Source of the DNA: Alphaproteobacteria bacterium UBA6038
Lineage (GTDB): Bacteria > Pseudomonadota > Alphaproteobacteria > Micropepsales > Micropepsaceae
NCBI GenBank assembly: GCA_002429315.1
Contig: DIZC01000038.1
Span: 77,680 to 95,033 of the forward strand
Length of the DNA: 17,354 nt
Direction of reading: 5' to 3'
Part shown: positions 5,932 to 12,828 of the stretch, piece after piece
Layout: each line of letters begins with the position of its first letter
Position numbering within the stretch: position 1 is the first letter of the stretch
Made by a program: the position numbers and the translations under genes
The notes under the pieces: model-generated
Databases searched by the model: none
What the model was told of the DNA's origin: nothing
What the model saw: only the letters and a program-made list of their open reading frames with translations

Positions 5932-7854
5932 TCAAAGTTTCTTCCGGGCGGGTTCGATGTTCACTGCGGTTTTATCGATGTCGGCCCACGGATCGGCACC
6001 GCGCAAGAGCTTTGGCGCATTGGGAATGGTGAACTGCGTCGGGTCGAGGCCGGCGCGCAATTTGCTCCACGGCAGCGGCATGGAAATCGTGGCGCCGGCG
6101 CGCGCGCGGGGCGACCAGGGCGCCACCGCGGTGGCGGTGCGCGCGTTGCGCAGGAAGTCGAGAAAGATTTTCCCGCCGCGCACCTTCTTCGACATGTTTG
6201 TGGTGTAGCGACCAGGTTCATCCGCCTCCATGGCGAGGCACACGTCGCGGGCAAATGCCTTGGCTTCATCCCATGTTACCGGTTTGCGCGGGACTCCTCT
6301 GATCGCGATGCCCACGTGAATGCCTTTGCCGCCGGTGGTCTTCACGTAGGGCATGAAGCCGAGATGTATTAGCCGCGCGCGCATGTCCTTCGCCGCGGCA
6401 ATCACCGTGTCGAACACCACATCCGGGGCGGGATCGAGATCGAAGATCAGCCGCTCGGGAGTTTCCGGCTCGCCGCGCTTCGAGCCCCAGGGATGCAGCT
6501 CCAGTACCGCGACCTGCCCCAATGCCACCAGCGCCTGCGCCGTCTCGATCGAGAGATACGGTTTCTCTTCGCCAGAAACGGCGACCGGCTTCAGATATTT
6601 TTCGAGACCGGGCAGCACGTGACGCTGAAAGAACTGCTCGCCGCCAATACCGTCCGGCGCCCGCACGACGGAGAGCGGCCGCCCCGCGATGTGCGGCAGA
6701 ATGCGATCCGCCGCCATATCGTAGTAGCCACAGAGATCGGCCTTGGTGACGGCCGGCGAATCCTCCGTCTCCGGCCACAGCGCCTTGTCCGGATTGCTGA
6801 TCGGAACGCCGGCAATCGTCAGTCCCTTGTTGCCGGGTGCGATCGCGCGATGGGTTGGATTTTTCGTCTTGCTCTTGCGTTCCTTGGCCGTCTTCTCCTC
6901 CGCGGCGGGCTGTGCCTCGAACACCACGTTCTCTGCAGTTTTGTCCTCGCGCAATCCCTTGTAGCTCGCCTGGCGCAAAATACCGGCCGCGGTGATGGTG
7001 CCGAATTCCACCTCGGCCACCAGCTTCGGCTTCACCCAGTGAAGATCGTGCGCGCGCGGAACGTCCTTCGTGTTCGCAAACGCGGGGCGCGGAATTTCCA
7101 GTGGCTTCAGCTTGCGCAGCAATTCGCCGGCCGATTTCACATTGTAGCCGGTGCCGATGCGGCCCATGTACAGGAACTGACCGTCACGATACGCACCCGC
7201 CAGCAGCGAGCGCAGATTGTTGGCATCGCCCCGCCAGCCGCCGATCACCACCTCCTGCCCGCCACGGCACTTGGCTTTCGTCCAGTCGTTACCGCGGCCG
7301 GATCTGTACGGCGCATCGGCGCGCTTGGAGATGACCCCTTCGAGCCCCATGCGGCAGGCGGCTTCCAGCATCTCCTTGCCGGACGACTCGTAATGCTCGA
7401 CATAGCGGATGCGGGTTGCGTGCGGCAGCCGCTCCTTCAGCAGCACTTCGAGCTGCCCCTTGCGCTCGGTGAGTGGGACCCCGCGCAGATCCCGCCCGCT
7501 GAGGAACAGCAGATCGAAGGCGAAGTACACCAGACCCGCCGTCTTTCCCTCCGACAGCGCCAATTGCAGGTCGCCGAAATTGCTGATGCCCCGCGCATCC
7601 AGCGCCGCCACTTCGCCGTCCAGAATGCAATCTGGCAGCGCGCGCGCCTCGGCAACGATTTCCGGAAACCTATGCGACCAGTCGAGCTTCTTGCGCGTGA
7701 GCAGGATGGCGCGCTTTTTCTCCACGCGCAGCTGCATGCGGTAGCCGTCGAACTTGATTTCGTGGACCCACAGATTGCCGCCGGCCGGGACCTCCACGAT
7801 GCGCGCAAGCTCCGGCTCAACGAATCCCGGCATCGGCGCGCGCGGCGCCTTCAA
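5932..7854 (-). CDS. ligD: DNA ligase D, ligase-polymerase part
   Basis: This 640-residue reading frame holds the ATP-dependent DNA ligase and primase-polymerase domains of LigD, which seals and fills ends held by Ku. The ligase nucleotidyltransferase domain begins near residue 28, with catalytic Lys34 in HEIKFDGYR; ILDGEVAALD (77-86) and GLEGVISKR (170-178) are later motifs. The OB-fold follows to about residue 310 (LVAEVEFGTITAAG). After a Lys-rich linker (about 318-340), the archaeo-eukaryotic primase-type polymerase domain runs from ISNPDKALWPE to the end, with the metal-binding DLDP at 472-475 and TTGGKGIHVG at 507-515. The only start near the conserved region is TTG at 7854, overlapping the phosphoesterase TGA by four bases without a well-placed ribosome-binding site; an ATG at 7833 is the alternative. 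The frame probably belongs to one LigD with the gene before it. Confidence 0.92.
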   Translation of the reverse strand: MKAPRAPMPGFVEPELARIVEVPAGGNLWVHEIKFDGYRMQLRVEKKRAILLTRKKLDWSHRFPEIVAEARALPDCILDGEVAALDARGISNFGDLQLALSEGKTAGLVYFAFDLLFLSGRDLRGVPLTERKGQLEVLLKERLPHATRIRYVEHYESSGKEMLEAACRMGLEGVISKRADAPYRSGRGNDWTKAKCRGGQEVVIGGWRGDANNLRSLLAGAYRDGQFLYMGRIGTGYNVKSAGELLRKLKPLEIPRPAFANTKDVPRAHDLHWVKPKLVAEVEFGTITAAGILRQASYKGLREDKTAENVVFEAQPAAEEKTAKERKSKTKNPTHRAIAPGNKGLTIAGVPISNPDKALWPETEDSPAVTKADLCGYYDMAADRILPHIAGRPLSVVRAPDGIGGEQFFQRHVLPGLEKYLKPVAVSGEEKPYLSIETAQALVALGQVAVLELHPWGSKRGEPETPERLIFDLDPAPDVVFDTVIAAAKDMRARLIHLGFMPYVKTTGGKGIHVGIAIRGVPRKPVTWDEAKAFARDVCLAMEADEPGRYTTNMSKKVRGGKIFLDFLRNARTATAVAPWSPRARAGATISMPLPWSKLRAGLDPTQFTIPNAPKLLRGADPWADIDKTAVNIEPARKKL

Positions 7855-7871
7855 CTCCGCAGTTTTTTTTT
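7835..7871 (-). other. ligD: Candidate -1 frameshift or slippage site joining the two ligD frames
   Basis: On the minus strand the phosphoesterase frame reads GCT AAA AAA AAA CTG, a run of nine A (7871-7863) containing the slippery heptamer A-AAA-AAA. A -1 shift gives ...KKK-TAE-L and enters the ligase frame. Thirteen bases further on is GGCGC-CGCGC-GCGCC (7849-7835), a strong potential hairpin. The ligase frame itself has a TAA at the start of the A run. A single-base error or mutation in the homopolymer would look the same. Confidence 0.5.
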
Positions 7872-8609
7872 AGCCGGTGCCACGGCCTTCTTCGGTGCCG
7901 CCCAGGCAGGGGTAGCTTTTCGCGACACAGGCTTCGGCTTCGCGGCTGCGCGCTCTTTCGACAGCTCCACCTCGCGGGTCGCAGCGCCTTCCGCGCGATT
8001 GGAATGCCAGACGCTGCGCGACCGGCTGGCGATTTCCTCCAATGTGCGGCCACTCTTCACCGAGGTGACTTCGGACGCCAGCGCCTCCGGCTCGCCGGGA
8101 TGGGCTTGCTCATCGTTCTCTTTAATCAGCAGCCAATTGTGCCGGGGATTGCGGCGGAAGCCGCTGTCCTTGTCCCGTAGGCGGATCAGGGCCCAGCCGC
8201 CCTTCATCCGCTTGCCATCGAAGCAGACCTTCAGATTGCCCCGCTTGAGATCGCGCTCCGGATCGCCGGCGGATTGCGAGGTCCAGGTGCCGCGATCCCA
8301 CAGCTGCACCGTGCCGCCGCCATACTCGCCCTGCGGGATGGTACCTTCGAAGGTGCCGTATTCGACGGGGTGGTCCTCGACCTCCACCGCCAGCCGCTTG
8401 GTGGCGGGGTCGAGCGACGGCACCTTGGTCACCGCCCAGGATTTGTAGACGCCGTTCAACTCCAGCCGCAGGTCGTAGTGCAGGCGCGTCGCCGCGTGGC
8501 GCTGAATGACGAACCGGCGCTTCGGCCCGGCGCTCTTGACGATGCGGCCCGCCGGCTCCGGCGTGACCGCAAAATCGCGTTTTCGGTTGTAAAGACTGAG
8601 GCGCGACAC
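7851..8609 (-). CDS. ligD: DNA ligase D, 3'-phosphoesterase part
   Basis: This 252-residue frame is the LigD 3'-phosphoesterase domain, which trims 3'-phosphate or ribonucleotide ends before sealing. Residues 33-165 carry the family signature: FVIQRHAATRLHYDLRLE with metal-ligand candidates His38, His44 and Asp46, then EVEDHPVEYGTFEG with His80, IPQGEYGGGTVQLWDRGTW, and KGGWALIRL. After residue 180 comes a low-complexity Ala/Lys linker ending in PAKKKLRS, which is where a LigD linker to the ligase domain would be expected. The GTG start has a perfect AGGAGG at 8619-8614, four bases upstream. The frame ends right after the A9 run, and fusion to the next frame would give 892 residues, the usual size of a phosphoesterase-ligase-polymerase LigD. 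It follows the DUF3309 gene by 13 bases and is probably co-transcribed with it. Confidence 0.9.
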   Translation of the reverse strand: MSRLSLYNRKRDFAVTPEPAGRIVKSAGPKRRFVIQRHAATRLHYDLRLELNGVYKSWAVTKVPSLDPATKRLAVEVEDHPVEYGTFEGTIPQGEYGGGTVQLWDRGTWTSQSAGDPERDLKRGNLKVCFDGKRMKGGWALIRLRDKDSGFRRNPRHNWLLIKENDEQAHPGEPEALASEVTSVKSGRTLEEIASRSRSVWHSNRAEGAATREVELSKERAAAKPKPVSRKATPAWAAPKKAVAPAKKKLRS

Positions 8610-8613
8610 CGGG

Positions 8614-8619
8614 CCTCCT
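8614..8619 (-). promoter_or_regulatory. AGGAGG ribosome-binding site of the ligD phosphoesterase frame
   Basis: AGGAGG reads on the minus strand four bases before the GTG at 8609. It fixes the start and contrasts with the lack of any good site before the downstream ligase-polymerase frame. Confidence 0.75.
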
Positions 8620-8622
8620 GCC

Positions 8623-8778
8623 TCAGAATCTGCCCATCAGCACCAGAATGATGATGACGATCAAGACCACGCCCAAAAGGCCACTGGGATAATAGCCCCA
8701 GCCGCGGCTGTACGGCCATGAAGGCCAGGCGCCGAGGAGCAGCAAAATCAGGATGATAACGAGAACAGTGCCGAGCAT
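8623..8778 (-). CDS. DUF3309-type small membrane peptide
   Basis: This is a 51-residue peptide with two hydrophobic segments, VLVIILILLLLGAW (5-18) and LLGVVLIVIIILVLMG (34-49), joined by a short aromatic loop WPYSRGWGYYPSG. The pattern 'LxxiLlilLlLlllGawPxWpyS..wGYyPSG.lGliLiilliLlLlGri' is that of DUF3309, a family common in Proteobacteria with no established function. The ATG at 8778 has GGGGA five bases upstream. The stop is 13 bases before ligD, so the two form a likely operon behind an EcfG-type promoter. Small membrane peptides of this type are often stress induced (inference). Confidence 0.85.
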   Translation of the reverse strand: MLGTVLVIILILLLLGAWPSWPYSRGWGYYPSGLLGVVLIVIIILVLMGRF

Positions 8779-8809
8779 GGTGATCCCCACTTCCAGATTG
8801 TGGAGAGAA

Positions 8810-8834
8810 AACTTTTGACAGAATAAGAAGTTCC
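8810..8834 (-). promoter_or_regulatory. Probable EcfG/RpoE2-type promoter of DUF3309-ligD
   Basis: On the minus strand GGAAC (8834-8830) is followed by 16 bases and AGTT (8813-8810). This differs from GGAAC-N16/17-CGTT by one base and satisfies the looser Sinorhizobium RpoE2 pattern GGAAC-N18/19-TT. Transcription would start near 8803, about 25 bases before the ATG at 8778. Confidence 0.5.
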
Positions 8835-8883
8835 GGCGTGCCCGCCACGGTCATGACACCGAGGCCAAGCCGCAATTCGTCAT

Positions 8884-8959
8884 GGCCGGGCTCGTCCTGG
8901 CCCCCCGGCACGCGGCGCCAGTCTTGTTCATGGGTGGCCGCCACAGGGGCGGCCAGGAC
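8884..8959. repeat. Nested palindromic (REP-like) elements between DUF3309 and the MFS gene
   Basis: Three pairings are visible. GGCCGGG-CTCGT-CCTGGCC (8884-8902) forms a hairpin with one G-T pair. GGCCGCC-ACAGG-GGCGGCC (8936-8954) forms a perfect 7-bp hairpin. GTCCTGGCC (8894-8902) is also a perfect 9-bp complement of GGCCAGGAC (8951-8959), so the region can fold in two ways. The phrase GTCATGGCCGGGCTCGTCCTGG is close to palindromic repeats I associate with Bradyrhizobium-like genomes. Confidence 0.5.
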
Positions 8960-8988
8960 AGTAACGGTTGAAGTTGGAGTGCTGCTGT

Positions 8989-10425
8989 ATGGCGGACACC
9001 TTCACCACCGACATCCCGGCGCGGCTGGACCGGCTGCCATGGTCTGCCTTTCACTGGCTCGTGGTCACCGCGCTCGGCGCGACCTGGATTCTGGACGGGC
9101 TGGAAGTCACGGTGGTGGGCTCGCTCTCCGGCGCCCTTACGAAGTCGCCCACGCTTCATTTCAGCGACTCCCAAGTGGGCCTGACGGCAAGCGCCTATGT
9201 TGCCGGCGCCGTCCTTGGCGCGCTCTTCTTCGGCTACCTCACCGATCGGCTGGGCCGGAAAAAACTGTTCACGATTACGGTGGGCGTCTATCTCATCGCC
9301 ACGGTGCTGACCGGTTTGTCGTGGAATTTCTGGTCGTTCGCGCTGTTCCGCTTCGTCACCGGCGCCGGCATCGGCGGCGAGTATTCGGCGATCAACTCCG
9401 CCGTGCAGGAGTTCGTGCCGGCCCGGCGACGCGGACAGACCGATCTGATCGTCAACGGCAGCTTCTGGATCGGCGCGGCGCTTGGCGCGCTCGGCTCGAT
9501 CGTCGTGCTCGACCCAAGGCTGTTTGCGCCGGACACCGGCTGGCGGCTCGCCTTCATCATCGGCGGTTTGCTGGCGGTGATCGTCATATTCCTGCGCCGC
9601 TTTTTGCCCGAGAGCCCGCGCTGGCTGATGACGCACGGCAGACCGGAAGAGGCCGAGCGCATCGTCGCGTGGATCGAAGCACGCAGCAGACCGGCAAACT
9701 CAAACTCTGAACTGACGCGCTTGCATCTCAGCCGGATGCACCGGCTGACGCTTGCTGCGGTCGCGCAAACCCTGCTCCGGCGCTATCCGAGGCGGGTCGT
9801 GCTGGGGCTCGTGCTGATGGCGACGCAGGCGTTCTGCTACAACGCCATCTTCTTCACCTACGGGCTGATCCTCACGCGGTTCTACGGCGTCGCGTCGCCG
9901 CGGATCGGCTGGTTCATCCTGCCGTTCGCGATCGGCAATTTCCTCGGCCCGTTGCTGCTCGGGCGCCTGTTCGACGTGGTCGGGCGAAAGCCGATGATCG
10001 CCGCGACCTATGGCATCGCAGGGCTGCTGGTCATTGGTGTCGGAGTTCTGTTCCGTGCCGGCGCGCTCGACGCGGTGACGCAGACGATCGCGTGGAGCGT
10101 GATCTTCTTCTTTGCCTCGGCGGGCGCCAGCGCGGCCTACCTCACGGTCGGCGAATCCTTCCCGCTGGAGATGCGCGCGCTTGCGATTGCGCTGTTCTAC
10201 GCATTCGGGACGGCCATAGGCGGTATTGCGGGGCCGGCGCTGTTCGGCGCGCTGATCGCGACCGGCGCCCGCGGCGAGATCTTCTGGGGCTATGTTCTCG
10301 GTGGCTCTCTCATGCTGAGCGCAGCCGGAGTGGAGCTCATTCTCGGCATCGCCGGCGAGCGGCGCGCACTGGAGGAACTCGCGCTGCCCCTCTCCCACGT
10401 GGAATTCCCGTCGGCACCTGCGTGA
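8989..10425 (+). CDS. MFS transporter, sugar-porter-like
   Basis: This 478-residue major facilitator has about 12 hydrophobic segments. The MFS loop motif is clear in both halves: GYLTDRLGRKK at 82-92 and GRLFDVVGRK at 325-334. The first half also carries RFVTGAGIGGEY (121-132) and PESPRWLM (207-214), which ends the sixth helix as in sugar porters and aromatic-acid/H+ symporters, and an acidic residue in helix 1 (Asp36 in WILDGLEV). The substrate cannot be told; related proteins carry sugars, organic acids or aromatic acids. The ATG at 8989 was chosen over an upstream in-frame TTG at 8968 because GGAG (8976-8979) lies nine bases before it. The gene is alone on its strand, downstream of palindromic repeats, and its last 136 bp overlap the 3' end of otsA antisense. 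Confidence 0.88.
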   Translation: MADTFTTDIPARLDRLPWSAFHWLVVTALGATWILDGLEVTVVGSLSGALTKSPTLHFSDSQVGLTASAYVAGAVLGALFFGYLTDRLGRKKLFTITVGVYLIATVLTGLSWNFWSFALFRFVTGAGIGGEYSAINSAVQEFVPARRRGQTDLIVNGSFWIGAALGALGSIVVLDPRLFAPDTGWRLAFIIGGLLAVIVIFLRRFLPESPRWLMTHGRPEEAERIVAWIEARSRPANSNSELTRLHLSRMHRLTLAAVAQTLLRRYPRRVVLGLVLMATQAFCYNAIFFTYGLILTRFYGVASPRIGWFILPFAIGNFLGPLLLGRLFDVVGRKPMIAATYGIAGLLVIGVGVLFRAGALDAVTQTIAWSVIFFFASAGASAAYLTVGESFPLEMRALAIALFYAFGTAIGGIAGPALFGALIATGARGEIFWGYVLGGSLMLSAAGVELILGIAGERRALEELALPLSHVEFPSAPA

Positions 10426-11828
10426 CGCGAAACCGTGGGCCTGCTCGCGCCGGTCATCTCATAACCCGTGAGCGCGGTCAGGAAACGATCGCCCCAGTAC
10501 CGGATGTCGTTGTCGAGCAGCGACTGATACAGCCGGCGGTGCCGCTGTATGCGCTCGGCCAGCGGCATATCGAGCGCCCGCGCGATGGCAGCGCCGACAG
10601 CCTCCGGATCGTACGGATTTACGATCAGTGCATCGCCGAACTCCGATGCCGCGCCGACGAATCGAGAGAGGATCAGAACGCCGGGATCGGCGGGATCCTG
10701 CGCCGCGACATATTCCTTGGCGACCAAATTCATGCCGTCGCGGAGCGGCGTTACGAGGCCGACGCGCGCCAATCGATAGAGTCCGGAAAGCGCGGTGCGG
10801 CTGTAAGCGCGGTTGACGTAGCGCAGCGGGGTCCACGCGACTTCGCCGAAGGTGCCGTTGATGCGCCCCGCCGCGGTATCGATCTCGCGCTCCATCTGGG
10901 CATATTCATAGATTGCGGAGCGGCTCTTCGGCGTGATCTGAAGATACGTGACCTGCCCGTGCCATTTGGGGTTGGCAATGAGGAACCGCTCGAAAGCATC
11001 CAGCCGCAGGGTGATGCCCTTGGTGTAATCGAGCCGGTCGACTCCCATCATCAGGACGCCGGGCACGCTGTCGCGGACCTTGCGCACGAAACCGGAGCGA
11101 AGTGTCCGCCGGGCCCGGCGGCTGAACTCCCGCGCCTCGATGCCGACCGGAAAGGCGCCCACCCGCATCGTCCGGTCGTCCACGCCGATCCGTCGTGGAA
11201 TATGCGCCGGCATTCCGCACTCGCTGGCAAGATAGCGGGCGAAATTCTGCGAATCGCCGTCGGTCTGGAAGCCCACCAGATCGTAGTGCAGCAGCGCCGG
11301 CACGAGCCGCTCGTGATTGGGCATGGCCGTGAGGATTTCCGGCGGCGGCATCGGGATGTGCAGGAAGAAGCCGATGCGGTTGTGGCGGCCGCGCTCGCGC
11401 AGCGCTTTGGCCAGCGGCAGCAGGTGATAGTCGTGCACCCAGACCAGGTCCTCGGGCTCGAGGACCTTGTCCAGCTCGGATGCGAAATGATCATTGACCC
11501 GGAGGTAGCCGGTCAGATCGCGGCGCGTGAACTCCGCGAGATCGAGGCGGTAGTGCAGAATGGGCCACAGGACCCGGTTTGCGAAGCCGTTGTAGTATTC
11601 CTCGTAATCCTCCTCGCTCAGGTCGGTGACGATGTAGGTCACGCCGCCGGCTGTGATCGTCTGCGTCTGGGTTTCGCCCGTCGGCTTAATCTCGCCGCTC
11701 CAGCCCAGCCAGACGCATTCGTGACGCTTCAGCGTCGCCTTCAGCGCGACCTCAAGCCCGCCGGCATGGACGGCCCGCCCCGGGGTCGGCACCGCCACGC
11801 GATTCGAGATGATGAAGACGCGCGCCAA
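10290..11828 (-). CDS. otsA: Alpha,alpha-trehalose-6-phosphate synthase
   Basis: This 512-residue GT20 enzyme makes trehalose 6-phosphate from a nucleotide sugar (UDP-glucose in the classical enzyme) and glucose 6-phosphate. Family landmarks in order are FIISNRVAVP with Arg10, WLGWSG (40-45), YYNGFANRVLWPILHY (78-93), VWVHDYHLL, GFFLHIPMPP, GVDRLDYTKG with Arg265 and Lys270, and LVTPLRDGMNLVAKEYVA with Asp364 and Glu372, all matching the nucleotide-sugar and phosphosugar site of E. coli OtsA. The TTG at 11828 was chosen because the family N-terminus begins there and GGAGG lies seven bases upstream; no nearby ATG fits. The conserved region ends at about residue 456. The last 56 residues are Ser/Arg-rich, and 45 of those codons lie antisense to the MFS gene. 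otsB lies upstream beyond a 214-bp gap holding a stress-type promoter. Confidence 0.95.
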   Translation of the reverse strand: MARVFIISNRVAVPTPGRAVHAGGLEVALKATLKRHECVWLGWSGEIKPTGETQTQTITAGGVTYIVTDLSEEDYEEYYNGFANRVLWPILHYRLDLAEFTRRDLTGYLRVNDHFASELDKVLEPEDLVWVHDYHLLPLAKALRERGRHNRIGFFLHIPMPPPEILTAMPNHERLVPALLHYDLVGFQTDGDSQNFARYLASECGMPAHIPRRIGVDDRTMRVGAFPVGIEAREFSRRARRTLRSGFVRKVRDSVPGVLMMGVDRLDYTKGITLRLDAFERFLIANPKWHGQVTYLQITPKSRSAIYEYAQMEREIDTAAGRINGTFGEVAWTPLRYVNRAYSRTALSGLYRLARVGLVTPLRDGMNLVAKEYVAAQDPADPGVLILSRFVGAASEFGDALIVNPYDPEAVGAAIARALDMPLAERIQRHRRLYQSLLDNDIRYWGDRFLTALTGYEMTGASRPTVSRHAGADGNSTWERGSASSSSARRSPAMPRMSSTPAALSMREPPRT

Positions 11829-11835
11829 TACGGAC

Positions 11836-11840
11836 CCTCC
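11836..11840 (-). promoter_or_regulatory. otsA: GGAGG ribosome-binding site deciding the TTG start of otsA
   Basis: GGAGG reads on the minus strand seven bases before TTG at 11828. It supports the TTG start over upstream in-frame codons, which lack family similarity. Confidence 0.75.
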
Positions 11841-11953
11841 ATATCGTGCAAACCCTTGCACGCACCGCGGCCGAGGAGCCGAGGTTGGCAATCCAGAAGC
11901 GCCAAAGAAAGGCCGTTCCGGCAGCCCGAAATGATCCTCACCCGCACATCCAC

Positions 11954-11978
11954 AACGTGCGGTTCCGTCGCGGGTTCC
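11954..11978 (-). promoter_or_regulatory. EcfG/RpoE2-type promoter of otsA
   Basis: On the minus strand GGAAC (11978-11974) is followed by 16 bases and CGTT (11957-11954), an exact match to GGAAC-N16/17-CGTT. Transcription would start near 11947, leaving a leader of about 120 bases before the otsA TTG. Trehalose synthesis genes are known general-stress-response targets in rhizobia. The rest of the 214-bp otsB-otsA gap shows nothing else I can name. Confidence 0.7.
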
Positions 11979-12042
11979 TGAACGAAACACTCAAATGTGG
12001 CAATGACGCGACGATCCACAAGGCGGCCAGATCAACGGAGTT

Positions 12043-12828
12043 TCACGGCGTTCGGCCGCCATCGGCCATGCGCGCAAGCCAGTCGCGGACGTCGGCAGGC
12101 GACCGGACCGTGCAGGACGCACCGGGCAGCAGCCTGCCGACGGAAATGCCCAACCCGGAGAACTCCGGCAGCACGGCAAAAGCATCCTCGTCGGTGACGT
12201 CGTCGCCAAGGAAAACCGGCCGCCGGCCGGCGAACGGCGCAATTTCCATGATACGGCGCAAGCCCGTTCCCTTGTTGAAGCCGGGTTCCTTGATCTCGAT
12301 CACCGCCTTTCCCGACATCACTTCGAGATTGCTTTCAAGCTCGTGCACGCGCGTGTTGACCATGGCGAACAGGGTGTCCTCGAGCTCCGGCGCGCTGCGG
12401 TAGTGGATTGCGAAGGTATAGACCTTGTCTTCGGTGCGGATGCGCGGATCGAGCTTGCCGATCTCTGCAAACACCGCCTTCTCGGCCGAACTGACGGGCG
12501 CGGCACAGTGCTGAAGCGGAGTGTGCGGATCGAGGCGCAACTCGGCGCCATGACAGCCCGCGGCCACGAATTTCAGCGGCGCGAACAGCTCGTCGATGGC
12601 GGCGATGGTGCGCCCGCTGCTGAGCGCCAGAGCGCCTCCCAAGGTTTCGCACAGACGCGAAAGACTCAGCTTCAGGGACTCGGGCACGATGACCGACTCC
12701 GGCGTCGGCGCAATGTCGATGATCGTGCCGTCGATATCGAGGACCAGCGCGTCCCTCTGCGCATCCAGTTGCGGCAGCGCGCCGGAATTGCCGGGCCGCG
12801 ACGTTGCAGATGCGGTTTCCCGTCCCAT
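12043..12828 (-). CDS. otsB: Trehalose-6-phosphate phosphatase
   Basis: This 261-residue HAD-superfamily phosphatase releases trehalose from trehalose 6-phosphate. The nucleophile motif is DIDGT (Asp31, Asp33), followed by IAPTP, which is typical of OtsB. SSGRT (70-74) is HAD motif II, GCHGAELR (91-98) lies in the cap region, Lys186 in PGFNKGTGL is motif III, and GDDVTDEDAF (208-217) is motif IV. The length is normal. The first 20 residues are poorly conserved in character and a later start cannot be excluded. The ATG overlaps the GH15 stop by one base (TGATG), which indicates translational coupling. Confidence 0.95.
   Translation of the reverse strand: MGRETASATSRPGNSGALPQLDAQRDALVLDIDGTIIDIAPTPESVIVPESLKLSLSRLCETLGGALALSSGRTIAAIDELFAPLKFVAAGCHGAELRLDPHTPLQHCAAPVSSAEKAVFAEIGKLDPRIRTEDKVYTFAIHYRSAPELEDTLFAMVNTRVHELESNLEVMSGKAVIEIKEPGFNKGTGLRRIMEIAPFAGRRPVFLGDDVTDEDAFAVLPEFSGLGISVGRLLPGASCTVRSPADVRDWLARMADGGRTP

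Noticed and set aside
8815..8820. TTGACA as a sigma-70 -35 box for the MFS gene
   Set aside because: The sequence 16-18 bases downstream is GC-rich with no -10 box; the same bases fall in the spacer of the minus-strand EcfG-type site.
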